Shown piece by piece: positions 7,331 through 15,477 of a stretch of DNA of 26,718 nucleotides. The notes under the pieces are model-generated. The model worked only from the letters and a program-made list of their open reading frames with translations, was not told the origin of the DNA and ran no database searches. The position numbers and the translations under genes were made by a program. Within the stretch, counting starts at the first letter, position 1, and the number at the start of each line of letters is the position of its first letter. Source of the DNA: Rhodocyclaceae bacterium (GTDB lineage: Bacteria; Pseudomonadota; Gammaproteobacteria; Burkholderiales; Rhodocyclaceae); contig JAFSWK010000233.1 in the NCBI GenBank assembly GCA_017444505.1, positions 1-26,718 of the forward strand, in the 5' to 3' direction.

Positions 7331-8347
7331 TCAGAAAGTGAAGCCGTGTTGTACTTCGTCGGGATGGGCGTTTTCCAGAATGGCCAGCAGCGGCGCGAGC
7401 ACCGCGTAGCGCCGGCACACCGGCCACAGCCAGCCAAGCATTCGCGGCAACTCGCCCAGATAGCCGGTTTTGCCGTCGCGGTAAGCCAGCCGGGCGAAAA
7501 TGCCCAGCACTTTCAGGTGGCGCTGCACGCCCATGAAATCGAACTGGCGCTGGAAGAGGGCAAAATCTTCCGGCACCGGCACGCCAACGCGGCGCGCGCC
7601 GTCCCAGTAGCGAATCAGCAGGTCGAGCAAAAATTCTTCTTCCTGCGAGACGAAGGCGTCTTTAAGCAGCGAAAGGATGTCGTAACTGACTGGCCCGCGC
7701 ACCGCGTCCTGAAAGTCAATCAGCACCGGACGTGGCCCTTGCGCGGGCAGCATGAGGTTGCGAATCTGAAAATCGCGGTGCACAAACACCTGCGCCTGCG
7801 CGAGGTTATCCGCCGCAATGGTTTCAAACACCGCTTCCAGCCGCGCCCGCGTCGCCTCATCCAGCGGCTTGCCCAGATGGCGGTCAAGATACCAGTCGGG
7901 AAACAGGCGCATTTCGCGCATCAGCAATTCGTGCGAATACGGCGGCAGTGCGCTGGCATCCAGCCGCTGCATGGCAATCAGCGCGCCGATGGCGTCGATA
8001 TACAGCGAGTGCACTTCGCCGGGCGAAGGCGCAGGCTCGGCCAGCAGCGCGTGTTTCAGCGTCACATCGCCCAAATCGTTCATAAGAATGAAGCCTTGCG
8101 CCACATCCTCGGCCAGCACTTGCGGCACATACAGGCCGCCATCGGCCAGTTGCTGACGAATCGCCAGCCACGGGCGGCAATCTTCGTGCTCCGGCGCGGC
8201 ATCCATTACCACCAGTGAGCGCCCGTCGGCCTCGCGCACACGGAAATAGCGGCGAAAACTGGCATCCGCGCTGGCGGCGGCGAGTTCAAAGGGACGGCCA
8301 TCGAGCTGTTGGCGCAACCATTCAGAAAGTTGGGCAGTGCGGGGCAT
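7331..8347 (-). CDS. amgK: Anomeric amino-sugar kinase, AmgK-like (N-acetylmuramate/GlcNAc 1-kinase)
   Basis: A 338-residue cytoplasmic phosphotransferase of the aminoglycoside-phosphotransferase (APH) fold. The catalytic loop HRDFQIRN starts at His190 (Asp192 catalytic base, Asn197), and the metal-binding segment LIDFQDAVRGP replaces the kinase DFG. AmgK phosphorylates the anomeric hydroxyl of MurNAc (and GlcNAc) in peptidoglycan recycling, feeding MurU to make UDP-MurNAc. The annotation rests on this fold plus position: divergent from lptD, as reported for Pseudomonas amgK-murU. The expected partner murU is absent; grxD follows instead. The open frame extends upstream of 8347 but would run antisense through the lptD start, so I reject that. 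The ribosome site is weak. A generic APH-family kinase is the main alternative. Confidence 0.82.
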   Translation of the reverse strand: MPRTAQLSEWLRQQLDGRPFELAAASADASFRRYFRVREADGRSLVVMDAAPEHEDCRPWLAIRQQLADGGLYVPQVLAEDVAQGFILMNDLGDVTLKHALLAEPAPSPGEVHSLYIDAIGALIAMQRLDASALPPYSHELLMREMRLFPDWYLDRHLGKPLDEATRARLEAVFETIAADNLAQAQVFVHRDFQIRNLMLPAQGPRPVLIDFQDAVRGPVSYDILSLLKDAFVSQEEEFLLDLLIRYWDGARRVGVPVPEDFALFQRQFDFMGVQRHLKVLGIFARLAYRDGKTGYLGELPRMLGWLWPVCRRYAVLAPLLAILENAHPDEVQHGFTF

Positions 8348-8448
8348 GTGGGCGCGTCCGTGTACAATCTCGGGGGCGTGGATTATCGCCCGAAACCCGC
8401 CCGGAGACAGCGGTGACGGGTTCTTTTTGTGGCACGAGGACAAAAATT

Positions 8449-11076
8449 TTGAGACAACAGCGCTTTGGCGGTTTCCTTGGGCAAGCGGCACTGGCAGCAT
8501 GGCTGACCGCGCTCGCACCGCTGGCCGCCTGCGCTGCGGAAAACAGCGGGCGGGAAGGCAAAACCACACTCTTTGGCGACGTGGAAATCCGTCGCAACCG
8601 CATTGAACTGTCCGCCCCGCAAACGCTTGCGGTTGCGGTTGCACCCCAGCCGGCCAGCCTGCCGCCTGCCGTTGACCTCGCCGCGCCTGCGAACCATGCG
8701 GCAAACGATGCCGAAGCGCCCGCGCCCGCCGCAGTCTCCATCTCCGACTTCGTCGGCCCGCCCCGCCCGAAACACCTCACCGCGCCTGCCCCGGTGACAG
8801 AAACCATGGAAAACACGGAAAGCGCACCGTCGGTTGCCGTCGTTACGGAAAGCGTCGCGCCCGCTGCCGAAAGCGCTACTGCAGCGCCCGATGAAAGCAG
8901 CCTCTCCGTCCGCGAAGGCGTGACCACGCTGCAAGCCGAGCGCATCCACGGCCAGCGTTTTGGCGAGCTGATGGCCAGCGGCGACGTGGAAATCCAGCGC
9001 GCCGACCTGCACTTGCGCGCCGACGAACTGCGCTACGACGAACTGCAAGACCGCGTCTCGGCCACCGGCAACGTGCGCGTGCGCAATCCGGCGGGGCTGA
9101 CCATCACCGGCCCCAGCGCAGACATCACGCTCTACACCCGCAGCGGCGAAATCCATGCGCCGCATTACTGCTACGAGCCCGCCGAAGAAGCCCGTGCCCC
9201 CACGCTGTTGGAAGAACTCACCGGCAAGGCCAGCCGTCCCTCGTTTTCGGGCGAGGGGCACGCGCAATCGCTGCGTTTTGAAGGCGAAAACCACTACCGG
9301 CTGGAACGCGGCACCTGGTCGACTTGCCGAGGACCGGATCCGGACTGGTACATCCGCGCCGATGATTTGCAGCTGGATTTCGACCGCTCGCGGGGCGAAG
9401 TTGAAGATTCCGTGCTGGTCTTCAAAAACACGCCCATCCTCTGGTGGCCGTGGGCGAAATTCCCGCTGGATTCCCGCCGTCAGTCAGGCTTTCTGGCGCC
9501 GACGGTTACGCTCTCCAGCCGCAAAGGGGTGGACTTGTCCGTGCCGTATTACTGGAACATCGCGCCCAATTACGATGCCACCCTCACCCCCCGCCTGCTC
9601 ACCCGGCGCGGCATGATGCTCGGCGCTGAATACCGTTATCTCACCCGCCAATACGGCAGCGGCACCTTCCGTGGCGAATGGATGCCTGACGACCGCAAAC
9701 GCGGCAGCTCGCGCGCGCTGGGTTCCTGGCAACATCTGCACGCTTTGCTGCCCGGGCTTGCGGCCAGCGTCGATTTCAACGCCGTGAGCGACGCCGAATA
9801 TTTCGACGACATCAGCTCGCAGGTGCAAACTTCCGCGCTCACCCACCTTTCACGCAATGTCGCACTCAACTACACCGGCGGCGGCTGGTGGCAAGCCTCA
9901 CTACAAGCGCAAGCCTGGCAAACACTGGGAGCCGAAAACTACGCCAGTGCGCCCTACCAGAAAATGCCGGAATTCGCCCTCACGGCCAACCGCGCACTGC
10001 CCGGCGGCCTGCGTTTTACGCTTGACAGCACATGGACGGATTTCGACCTGCAACACCGGCTGGATAATCTCGCCCGCGGTACGCGCCTGTACGCCTATCC
10101 GCAAATCGGCTGGGATTTTGAACGCCCGGAAGGTTTCCTCAAACCGCGCATCGGCATCAACTACACCCGCTACAACCTTGACAACCAGCCCATCCAGAAC
10201 GGGCGCACCGAAATCACCCGCAGCCTGCCCGTGTTCAGTCTGGACAGCGGCCTGTTCTTTGACCGCTATGCCACATGGCGCGGTCGTGATTTCCGCCAGA
10301 CGCTGGAGCCGCGCCTGTTCTACGTCTATGCCCCGTATCGCGATCAGGACGACATTCCGCTATTTGACACTGCCCGCTATGACTTCGGCATGGCGCAAAT
10401 CTTTTCCGAAAACCGCTATGCAGGCAAAGACCGCTTTGCCGATTCCAATCAGGTCACGCTGGCGCTGACCTCGCGCCTGATTGAGGAAGCCAGCGGTGCC
10501 GAACGGCTGCAACTCATGCTCGGCCAGCGTTATTACTTTGCCGACCGCAAAGTGCTGCTGCCCCGCGAGAAAGCAACGCAGTCGAACCGCTCGGACTTGC
10601 TGGCGCAGGTGCGCGGCGAGCTTGGCTACAACGTCTCGGTCAGCTCTTCCCTGCAATACAACCTGGACGACCGGCGCAGCGAACGCTACAACGTCGGCAT
10701 CCGCTATCTGCCCGCCGCCGGCAAAACGCTGGCCGCCGGCTACCGCTATGCCAATGATGTGCTGCACGAAGTCGACGTGGCCGCGCAGTGGCCGGTGTTC
10801 CAGAACTGGCTGCTGGTCGGGCGCGTGAGCCGCTCCATCATGGATGACCGCGTCACCGACGCCATCGGCGGCCTCGAATACAACGCCGGCTGCTGGCGCG
10901 TGCGCACCGCCGTGCATCATTACACCACCACCAACAACAAGGTGAATAACACCTTCTTCGTCCAGCTTGAACTCAACGGTCTGGGCGCGCTGGGCACCAA
11001 TCCGGTCGACCTGCTGCGCCGCCGTGTGCCCGGCTACGGCCAGATTGGCAGCACGCTGGATAATCCCGCCTTCTAA
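8449..11076 (+). CDS. lptD: LPS-assembly outer-membrane protein LptD
   Basis: LptD, with lipoprotein LptE, inserts lipopolysaccharide into the outer leaflet. I choose TTG at 8449 because GAGGA lies 8 bases upstream and the frame then opens with a clean signal peptide. An in-frame GTG at 8413 with GGAG 6 bases upstream is the alternative. The TTG reading gives 875 residues, longer than the roughly 780 of E. coli. Order: signal peptide (1 to about 30); a short OstA-like strand pair from Gly43; a Pro/Ala/Glu-rich linker (about 60 to 160); the main OstA/beta-taco domain from about 165; then the transmembrane barrel with alternating aromatic strands to the C-terminus. I see three mature cysteines: C241, C293 and C815. 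C293 and C815 sit where the inter-domain disulfide is expected. First gene of the lptD-surA-pdxA-rsmA operon. Confidence 0.95.
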   Translation: MRQQRFGGFLGQAALAAWLTALAPLAACAAENSGREGKTTLFGDVEIRRNRIELSAPQTLAVAVAPQPASLPPAVDLAAPANHAANDAEAPAPAAVSISDFVGPPRPKHLTAPAPVTETMENTESAPSVAVVTESVAPAAESATAAPDESSLSVREGVTTLQAERIHGQRFGELMASGDVEIQRADLHLRADELRYDELQDRVSATGNVRVRNPAGLTITGPSADITLYTRSGEIHAPHYCYEPAEEARAPTLLEELTGKASRPSFSGEGHAQSLRFEGENHYRLERGTWSTCRGPDPDWYIRADDLQLDFDRSRGEVEDSVLVFKNTPILWWPWAKFPLDSRRQSGFLAPTVTLSSRKGVDLSVPYYWNIAPNYDATLTPRLLTRRGMMLGAEYRYLTRQYGSGTFRGEWMPDDRKRGSSRALGSWQHLHALLPGLAASVDFNAVSDAEYFDDISSQVQTSALTHLSRNVALNYTGGGWWQASLQAQAWQTLGAENYASAPYQKMPEFALTANRALPGGLRFTLDSTWTDFDLQHRLDNLARGTRLYAYPQIGWDFERPEGFLKPRIGINYTRYNLDNQPIQNGRTEITRSLPVFSLDSGLFFDRYATWRGRDFRQTLEPRLFYVYAPYRDQDDIPLFDTARYDFGMAQIFSENRYAGKDRFADSNQVTLALTSRLIEEASGAERLQLMLGQRYYFADRKVLLPREKATQSNRSDLLAQVRGELGYNVSVSSSLQYNLDDRRSERYNVGIRYLPAAGKTLAAGYRYANDVLHEVDVAAQWPVFQNWLLVGRVSRSIMDDRVTDAIGGLEYNAGCWRVRTAVHHYTTTNNKVNNTFFVQLELNGLGALGTNPVDLLRRRVPGYGQIGSTLDNPAF

Positions 11077-11102
11077 CCCTTTCGTCCACGCCCACTACAC
11101 CC

Positions 11103-12470
11103 ATGCCGAACTCTGCCCGCCTCTTCCGCCCCCTGTTGTATATCGCCAGCGCCGCGCTGGCATCCGCCCTTGCCCTGCCTGCCGCAGCCGCCAAAGCGCC
11201 GCCCGCGCGCGAGGCCGAGCGCAGTTACAGCTCGCAAGGCACGGTCGATGGTGTCGCCGCCATCGTCAATCAGGACATCATCACCAGCCGCGAATTTGAC
11301 GAACGCATGGAGCAAACCCGCGCGCGGCTGGCCAAACAAAGCGTCCGTCCGCCCGAAGCCGTGCTTGCCCGGCAAGTACTCGAACGGCTGATTCTGGACA
11401 AAATCATCGCCCAGCGCGCGGCAGAAGGCGGCATTCGCGTCAGCGACAAAACGCTGGAAATGGCGCTGGCGCAAATTGCCGAAAACAACCGCACCGACAT
11501 GGACGGGCTGAAAAAGCGCGTTGCCGAAGAAGGCATGTCCTGGCCCGCCTTCCGCGAACAAATCCGTGGCGAAGTCCTGCAAGCGCGCGTGCGCGAACGC
11601 GACATCGACCCCACCATCCAGGTCTCTGATGCCGAGCTGGACAACTTCCTCAACACCCAGAAAAGCGCCTTTTCCGGACGTGAATACCAGGTCGCCCACA
11701 TTCTGCTCTCCGCCCCCGAAGGTGCCAGCGAGGAAGACTGGAAACGCTTGCAGGCGCGTGCAGCCGAAATCGAACGCAAACTGAGCGCAGGCGAACACTT
11801 CGCCCGGCTGGCCGCGCAATATTCGCAAGCGCCGGACGCCGCCCAGGGCGGCCTGCTGGACTGGCGGCCTGCCGAGCGCCTGCCTTCCGTGTTTGCCGAA
11901 GCCATCCTCAAGCTCTCGCCCGGCCAGCGCGCGCCCGTCATCCGCAGCGACGCGGGCTTGCACATCGTCATGCTGGTGGACGCGCGCGGCGGCGAACTCT
12001 CGCAGGGCGAAGAAACCCTGCAAACCCACGCCCGCCACATTCTCATCAAGACTTCCGAAGTCGTCAGCGACGACGACGCGCAGTCCCGCCTGCTGGCCTT
12101 GCGCGAACGCATCCGCCACGGCGAAAGTTTCGCGGAAATCGCCCGCGTACATTCTGCCGACCTCAACGGCGCCAACGGCGGCGACCTGGGCTGGCTCACC
12201 CCCGGCGACACTGTCCCCGCCTTTGAGCGCGCCATGGACGCGCTCGCCCCCAACGAACTGAGTGAGCCGGTGAAAAGCCAGTTTGGCTGGCACCTCATTG
12301 AAGTGCTGGAACGCCGCAAATCTTCACTCAATGACGAACAGAAACGCAAACTCGCCTATCAGGTCATCGCCCGTCGCAAGGCCGAAGAAGCCTTCAACGA
12401 ATGGCTACAGGAAGCCCGCGACAGCGCCTACGTCGACATCCGCATCCCACAGATTGGTGAAGCCCCATGA
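11103..12470 (+). CDS. surA: Periplasmic chaperone and peptidyl-prolyl isomerase SurA
   Basis: SurA escorts unfolded outer-membrane proteins, LptD among them, across the periplasm to the BAM machinery. The 455-residue product begins with a Sec signal peptide ending in Ala-rich LPAAAAKA. Next comes the helical SurA N-domain (VDGVAAIVNQDIITSREFDER through about 185), then two parvulin domains. The first spans roughly residues 195 to 297 (YQVAHILLS). The second spans roughly 309 to 408 (ARHILIKT ... NGGDLGWLTPGD ... FGWHLIEVLERR). A C-terminal helix completes the chaperone module. The first domain keeps less of the parvulin core (QGGLLDWRPAERLP) than the second, as is usual for SurA. It starts 26 bases after lptD and its stop overlaps the pdxA start as ATGA. 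Confidence 0.96.
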   Translation: MPNSARLFRPLLYIASAALASALALPAAAAKAPPAREAERSYSSQGTVDGVAAIVNQDIITSREFDERMEQTRARLAKQSVRPPEAVLARQVLERLILDKIIAQRAAEGGIRVSDKTLEMALAQIAENNRTDMDGLKKRVAEEGMSWPAFREQIRGEVLQARVRERDIDPTIQVSDAELDNFLNTQKSAFSGREYQVAHILLSAPEGASEEDWKRLQARAAEIERKLSAGEHFARLAAQYSQAPDAAQGGLLDWRPAERLPSVFAEAILKLSPGQRAPVIRSDAGLHIVMLVDARGGELSQGEETLQTHARHILIKTSEVVSDDDAQSRLLALRERIRHGESFAEIARVHSADLNGANGGDLGWLTPGDTVPAFERAMDALAPNELSEPVKSQFGWHLIEVLERRKSSLNDEQKRKLAYQVIARRKAEEAFNEWLQEARDSAYVDIRIPQIGEAP

Positions 12471-13444
12471 GTGCGAAGCCCACCATCCTCGCCGTCACCA
12501 GTGGCGAGCCTGCCGGCATCGGCCCGCGCCTGTGCGGCGCGCTGGCAGGCGAACTTACGCCGCAGCAACGCATCGTCGTGCTGGGTGATGAACGCTGGCT
12601 GCGCCAGCAAATCCACCCCGCCATCACCCTGCGCCCTTACGCGCCCAACAACCCGCCCGGTCTGCTGGAAGTGTTGCACATTCCGCTTGCCGCCCCCGTC
12701 ACGCCCGGCCAGCCGGACGCACGCAACGCCCCCGCCGTGCTCGACATGCTGGCGCGCGCCACCAATGGCTGTCTGGACGGCGAATTTGCCGCCCTCATCA
12801 CCTGCCCCGTGCAAAAAAGCGTCTTGTGCGAAGCCGGCATCGCCTTCAGCGGCCACACCGAATATCTGGCCGCGCGCACCGGCGCTTCCCGCGTCGTCAT
12901 GATGTTCGCCGCCGAGCGCCTGCGCGTCGCACTGGCCACCACGCACCTGCCGCTGGCCGCCGTGCCCGCCGCGCTCACCGCCAGCGTGCTACGCGACGTA
13001 CTGCGCATTTTGCTCGACGCCCTCACGCGCCAGTTTCGCATCGCGCACCCGCGCGTACTCGTCGCCGGTCTCAACCCGCACGCAGGGGAAGACGGACATC
13101 TGGGCGACGAAGAACAGCGCATCCTCACCCCCGTGCTGGAAGAACTGCGCGCGCAAGGGCACGAGGTCCTCGGCCCGCTGCCTGCCGACACCATTTTCAC
13201 CCCCCGCCGTCTGGAACAGGCCGACGCCGTGCTGGCGATGTATCACGACCAAGGATTGCCGCCGTTCAAATACGCCAGCTTCGGCAAAGGCGTGAATGTC
13301 ACCCTCGGCCTACCCATCATCCGCACCAGCGTCGATCACGGCACCGCGCTGGACATTGCCGCCGCCGGCACGATGCCCGACACCGGCAGCCTGCTCGCCG
13401 CCGTGCGGCTGGCCGCCCAGCTTTGCGAAGCCCGCGAAGCATGA
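12467..13444 (+). CDS. pdxA: 4-hydroxythreonine-4-phosphate dehydrogenase PdxA
   Basis: PdxA oxidises 4-phosphohydroxy-L-threonine with NAD(P)+ in the cytoplasm, in the DXP-dependent branch of pyridoxal 5'-phosphate synthesis. The 325-residue length is normal. The substrate/nucleotide segment TSGEPAGIGP opens the protein. The three metal-binding histidines are at 160 (TTHLPL), 205 (LNPHAGEDG) and 260 (MYHDQGLPPFK), with the same 45- and 55-residue spacing as His166/211/266 in E. coli. GVNVTLGLPIIRTSVDHGTA completes the active site. It is coupled to surA upstream and rsmA downstream by ATGA overlaps. Its job is unrelated to theirs; this operon order is widely conserved in gamma- and betaproteobacteria. 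Confidence 0.97.
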   Translation: MSAKPTILAVTSGEPAGIGPRLCGALAGELTPQQRIVVLGDERWLRQQIHPAITLRPYAPNNPPGLLEVLHIPLAAPVTPGQPDARNAPAVLDMLARATNGCLDGEFAALITCPVQKSVLCEAGIAFSGHTEYLAARTGASRVVMMFAAERLRVALATTHLPLAAVPAALTASVLRDVLRILLDALTRQFRIAHPRVLVAGLNPHAGEDGHLGDEEQRILTPVLEELRAQGHEVLGPLPADTIFTPRRLEQADAVLAMYHDQGLPPFKYASFGKGVNVTLGLPIIRTSVDHGTALDIAAAGTMPDTGSLLAAVRLAAQLCEAREA

Positions 13445-14244
13445 TTGCCCCCGCCGCCGCCCATCACCGTCCGCGCAAGCGTTTCGGGCAAAATTTTCTG
13501 GTCGACCAAACGGTTATCCAGCGCATCGTGCGCGCCATCGCGCCGCGCACGCAAGACGCCATCGTCGAAATCGGCCCCGGTCTGGGCGCGCTCACCGGGC
13601 AAATCGCCCCCGCGCTCGCGCACCCCCTGCACGCCATCGAAATCGACCGCGATCTGGCCGCCCGCCTGCGCGCGCGTTTTGCGCCGGAACAACTCGTTTT
13701 GTTTGAGGCCGACGCCCTGCGCTTTGATTTCCGCCAGTTGCCCGCCCCGCTGCGCGTCATCGGCAATTTGCCCTACAACATCTCCACGCCGCTGCTGTTT
13801 CATCTGGCCGAATGTGCCGACCATCTGCAAGACCTCACCTTCATGCTGCAAAAGGAAGTCGTCGACCGCATCTGCGCCAGCCCCGATACGCCCGCCGACA
13901 ACGGACGGCTGGCCATCATGCTGCAACTGCGCTTTGCCTGCGAGCACCTGTTTGACGTACCGCCAGAGGCCTTCGACCCGCCGCCCAAAGTGCAATCCGC
14001 CATCGTCCGCCTCACGCCGCTGCCTGCAAACCGCCCCCGTCCGCGCGATGAAACCCTGTTTGCGCAAATCGTCACCGCCGCCTTCCACCAGCGCCGCAAA
14101 ACCCTGCGCAACACCCTCGCCCCCTTCCTCACCGCCGAGGCCCTCGCCGCCTGCGGCATCGACCCCACCGAACGCGCCGAACGCCTCTCTGTCGCCGACT
14201 TCATCCGCCTGGCCGACTACGCGGCGCAAAACCCGCCCGCCTGA
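13441..14244 (+). CDS. rsmA: 16S rRNA dimethyladenosine transferase RsmA/KsgA
   Basis: RsmA dimethylates the two adjacent adenosines in helix 45 of 16S rRNA (A1518/A1519 in E. coli numbering) and acts as a late checkpoint of small-subunit assembly. The 267-residue protein has the N-terminal RFGQNFLVDQ, the SAM-binding loop EIGPGLGALT, an acidic second motif AIEIDRDLA, and the target-adenine motif NLPYNIS from Asn109. The C-terminal domain carries FHQRRKTLRNTL and the usual terminal helices. The ATG at 13441 lies in the ATGA overlap with pdxA. It is the last gene of the lptD operon and faces apbE tail to tail with 24 bases between the stops; I see no convincing terminator hairpin in that gap. 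Confidence 0.97.
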   Translation: MIAPAAAHHRPRKRFGQNFLVDQTVIQRIVRAIAPRTQDAIVEIGPGLGALTGQIAPALAHPLHAIEIDRDLAARLRARFAPEQLVLFEADALRFDFRQLPAPLRVIGNLPYNISTPLLFHLAECADHLQDLTFMLQKEVVDRICASPDTPADNGRLAIMLQLRFACEHLFDVPPEAFDPPPKVQSAIVRLTPLPANRPRPRDETLFAQIVTAAFHQRRKTLRNTLAPFLTAEALAACGIDPTERAERLSVADFIRLADYAAQNPPA

Positions 14245-14268
14245 ATTTTCCGCACGCCGCGCACCGCG

Positions 14269-15357
14269 CTATTCCACCACCTGCACCTGCGCCTGGATGC
14301 GGGCGGGCAGTTGGGTGCGGGCGCGCAGGGCGCGGGTGATCTGGATGCTGCCGTCGGCATCGACGCGCAGGGCGTGGTCGATACCGTAGCGGCGGGTGTA
14401 GTCGCGCCAGTGGCGCGCGCCGGCGATGAAGGGCGCTTTGCTGGCGGCGTCGGAAATCACGCCGGCCTGCGGGCGGGGTGTGACCAGTACGGTGAGCGAT
14501 TGCGTGCCTTGCGCGGGCGCGCCGCTGCGCGGGTCGATCAGATGGCTGTAGCGGCGGCCATCCAGCTCAAAGTAACGCTGATAGTCGCCAGAGGTGCCCA
14601 CCGCTTCGCCATCGTAGAGCGGCAGTGTGGCCAGCGGCGCGCCTTCGCGCGGGTGTTGAATGCCGATGCGCCACGGCGTGCCGCCCTTGCTGCCCAGCGC
14701 CAGCAAATTGCCGCCGATGTTGATCAGCGCGTTGTGAAAACCGTGCTGACGCAGAATTTCGGCGGCGCGATCCAGCGCGTAGCCTTTGGCGTAGCCGCCC
14801 AAATCAATCTGCACGGCGGGGTTTTCGCTGCGCACCGCATCGTGTTCAATGTGCAACTGCCGAATGCCGGGGCGCGTGCGCAAAAACGTCTGCACGGCCT
14901 CCCTGTCCGGCAGGCGTGGCGCAAATTCGTCGGCCTGAAAGCCCCACAGCGCAATCAGGCGGCCAATGCCGGGGTCGAACAGACCGTCGCCCAGCGCGCT
15001 CAGGCGTTGCGCTTCTTGCAGCAAGGCGGCCAGCTCGCCGCTGACCTGCGCCGTGCGCCCGGCGGCCAGCGCCTCGTTCAGACGGGAAAGCTCGGAAGGC
15101 TGCCAGGCGTGCCAGGCGCGGTGCAGGCGGTCAAATTCCCGCAGCACGTCGTCAAACGCAGCCGTGGCCGCGTCGCGCGTATGCCCGCCGTCGTCGTAGA
15201 TGCTCAAATCCACGCGCGTGCCGAAAACGTAGCCTTCCTGATGCCACACCTGCGGCTGCGGCGCGCAGGCGGCCAGCAGGCACAGTCCCACCGCCAGCAA
15301 AACCCGCCGCAGCCCACGCGCAGACGGGCAAATCACGGCAAAAAACGAAAAATCCAC
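14269..15357 (-). CDS. apbE: FAD:protein FMN transferase ApbE, lipoprotein
   Basis: ApbE moves FMN from FAD onto a threonine of target flavoproteins in or facing the periplasm, such as subunits of Nqr and Rnf. I place the start at GTG 15357: CAGG lies 8 bases upstream and a lipoprotein signal follows with lipobox LAAC (Cys31). A GTG at 15336 gives a shorter signal but has no ribosome site, and an ATG at 15447 would put 30 unlikely residues in front and lies inside the intergenic hairpin. The 362-residue protein contains FDPGIGRLIALWGF, IDLGGYAKGYALD, the IGGNLLALG strand, GTSGDYQRYF, and SHLIDPRSG, the signature around the Mg/FAD site. A DAASKA segment near the C-terminus supplies the expected metal-ligand Asp. 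It is divergent from the mutase cluster; no obvious flavoprotein target lies in the window. Confidence 0.93.
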   Translation of the reverse strand: MDFSFFAVICPSARGLRRVLLAVGLCLLAACAPQPQVWHQEGYVFGTRVDLSIYDDGGHTRDAATAAFDDVLREFDRLHRAWHAWQPSELSRLNEALAAGRTAQVSGELAALLQEAQRLSALGDGLFDPGIGRLIALWGFQADEFAPRLPDREAVQTFLRTRPGIRQLHIEHDAVRSENPAVQIDLGGYAKGYALDRAAEILRQHGFHNALINIGGNLLALGSKGGTPWRIGIQHPREGAPLATLPLYDGEAVGTSGDYQRYFELDGRRYSHLIDPRSGAPAQGTQSLTVLVTPRPQAGVISDAASKAPFIAGARHWRDYTRRYGIDHALRVDADGSIQITRALRARTQLPARIQAQVQVVE

Positions 15358-15376
15358 AATAAAAACCTGACGGTAC

Positions 15377-15406
15377 TTGATTGGATAGGACACGCTAACA
15401 TAGAAT
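15377..15406 (+). promoter_or_regulatory. Candidate sigma-70 promoter for the mcm cluster
   Basis: TTGATT (15377-15382) and TAGAAT (15401-15406) are separated by 18 bases, a reasonable sigma-70 match. A second TAGAAT follows at 15432-15437. Transcripts from the first would start near 15413 and carry the 15-bp hairpin in a leader of about 107 bases. This is inferred from consensus only. Confidence 0.4.
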
Positions 15407-15440
15407 TTGCAGGTTTCACCTGCGTATCGCTTAGAATTCG

Positions 15441-15477
15441 CAAACATTCGCCCGCTTGCAACGCGGGCGAATGTTTG
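15441..15477. repeat. Perfect 15-bp inverted repeat in the mcm leader
   Basis: Bases 15441-15455 are exactly complementary to 15463-15477, leaving a 7-base loop. Neither strand has a T run after the stem, so it is not a standard intrinsic terminator. It lies 42 bases before the mutase start codon and behind the candidate promoter, where it could act as an operator or as a leader RNA hairpin. Confidence 0.85.

Noticed and set aside
8348..8704. Upstream extension of the amgK frame by 119 codons
   Set aside because: It would run antisense into the lptD signal-peptide region; the added residues are Arg/Pro-rich and unlike the family, whose usual length is reached from 8347.
12467..13444. ATGA overlaps at surA/pdxA and pdxA/rsmA as a special feature
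   Set aside because: Such overlaps are common translational coupling in this conserved operon and need no special explanation.
15441..15477. Intrinsic terminator reading of the 15-bp hairpin
   Set aside because: No T run follows the stem on either strand.
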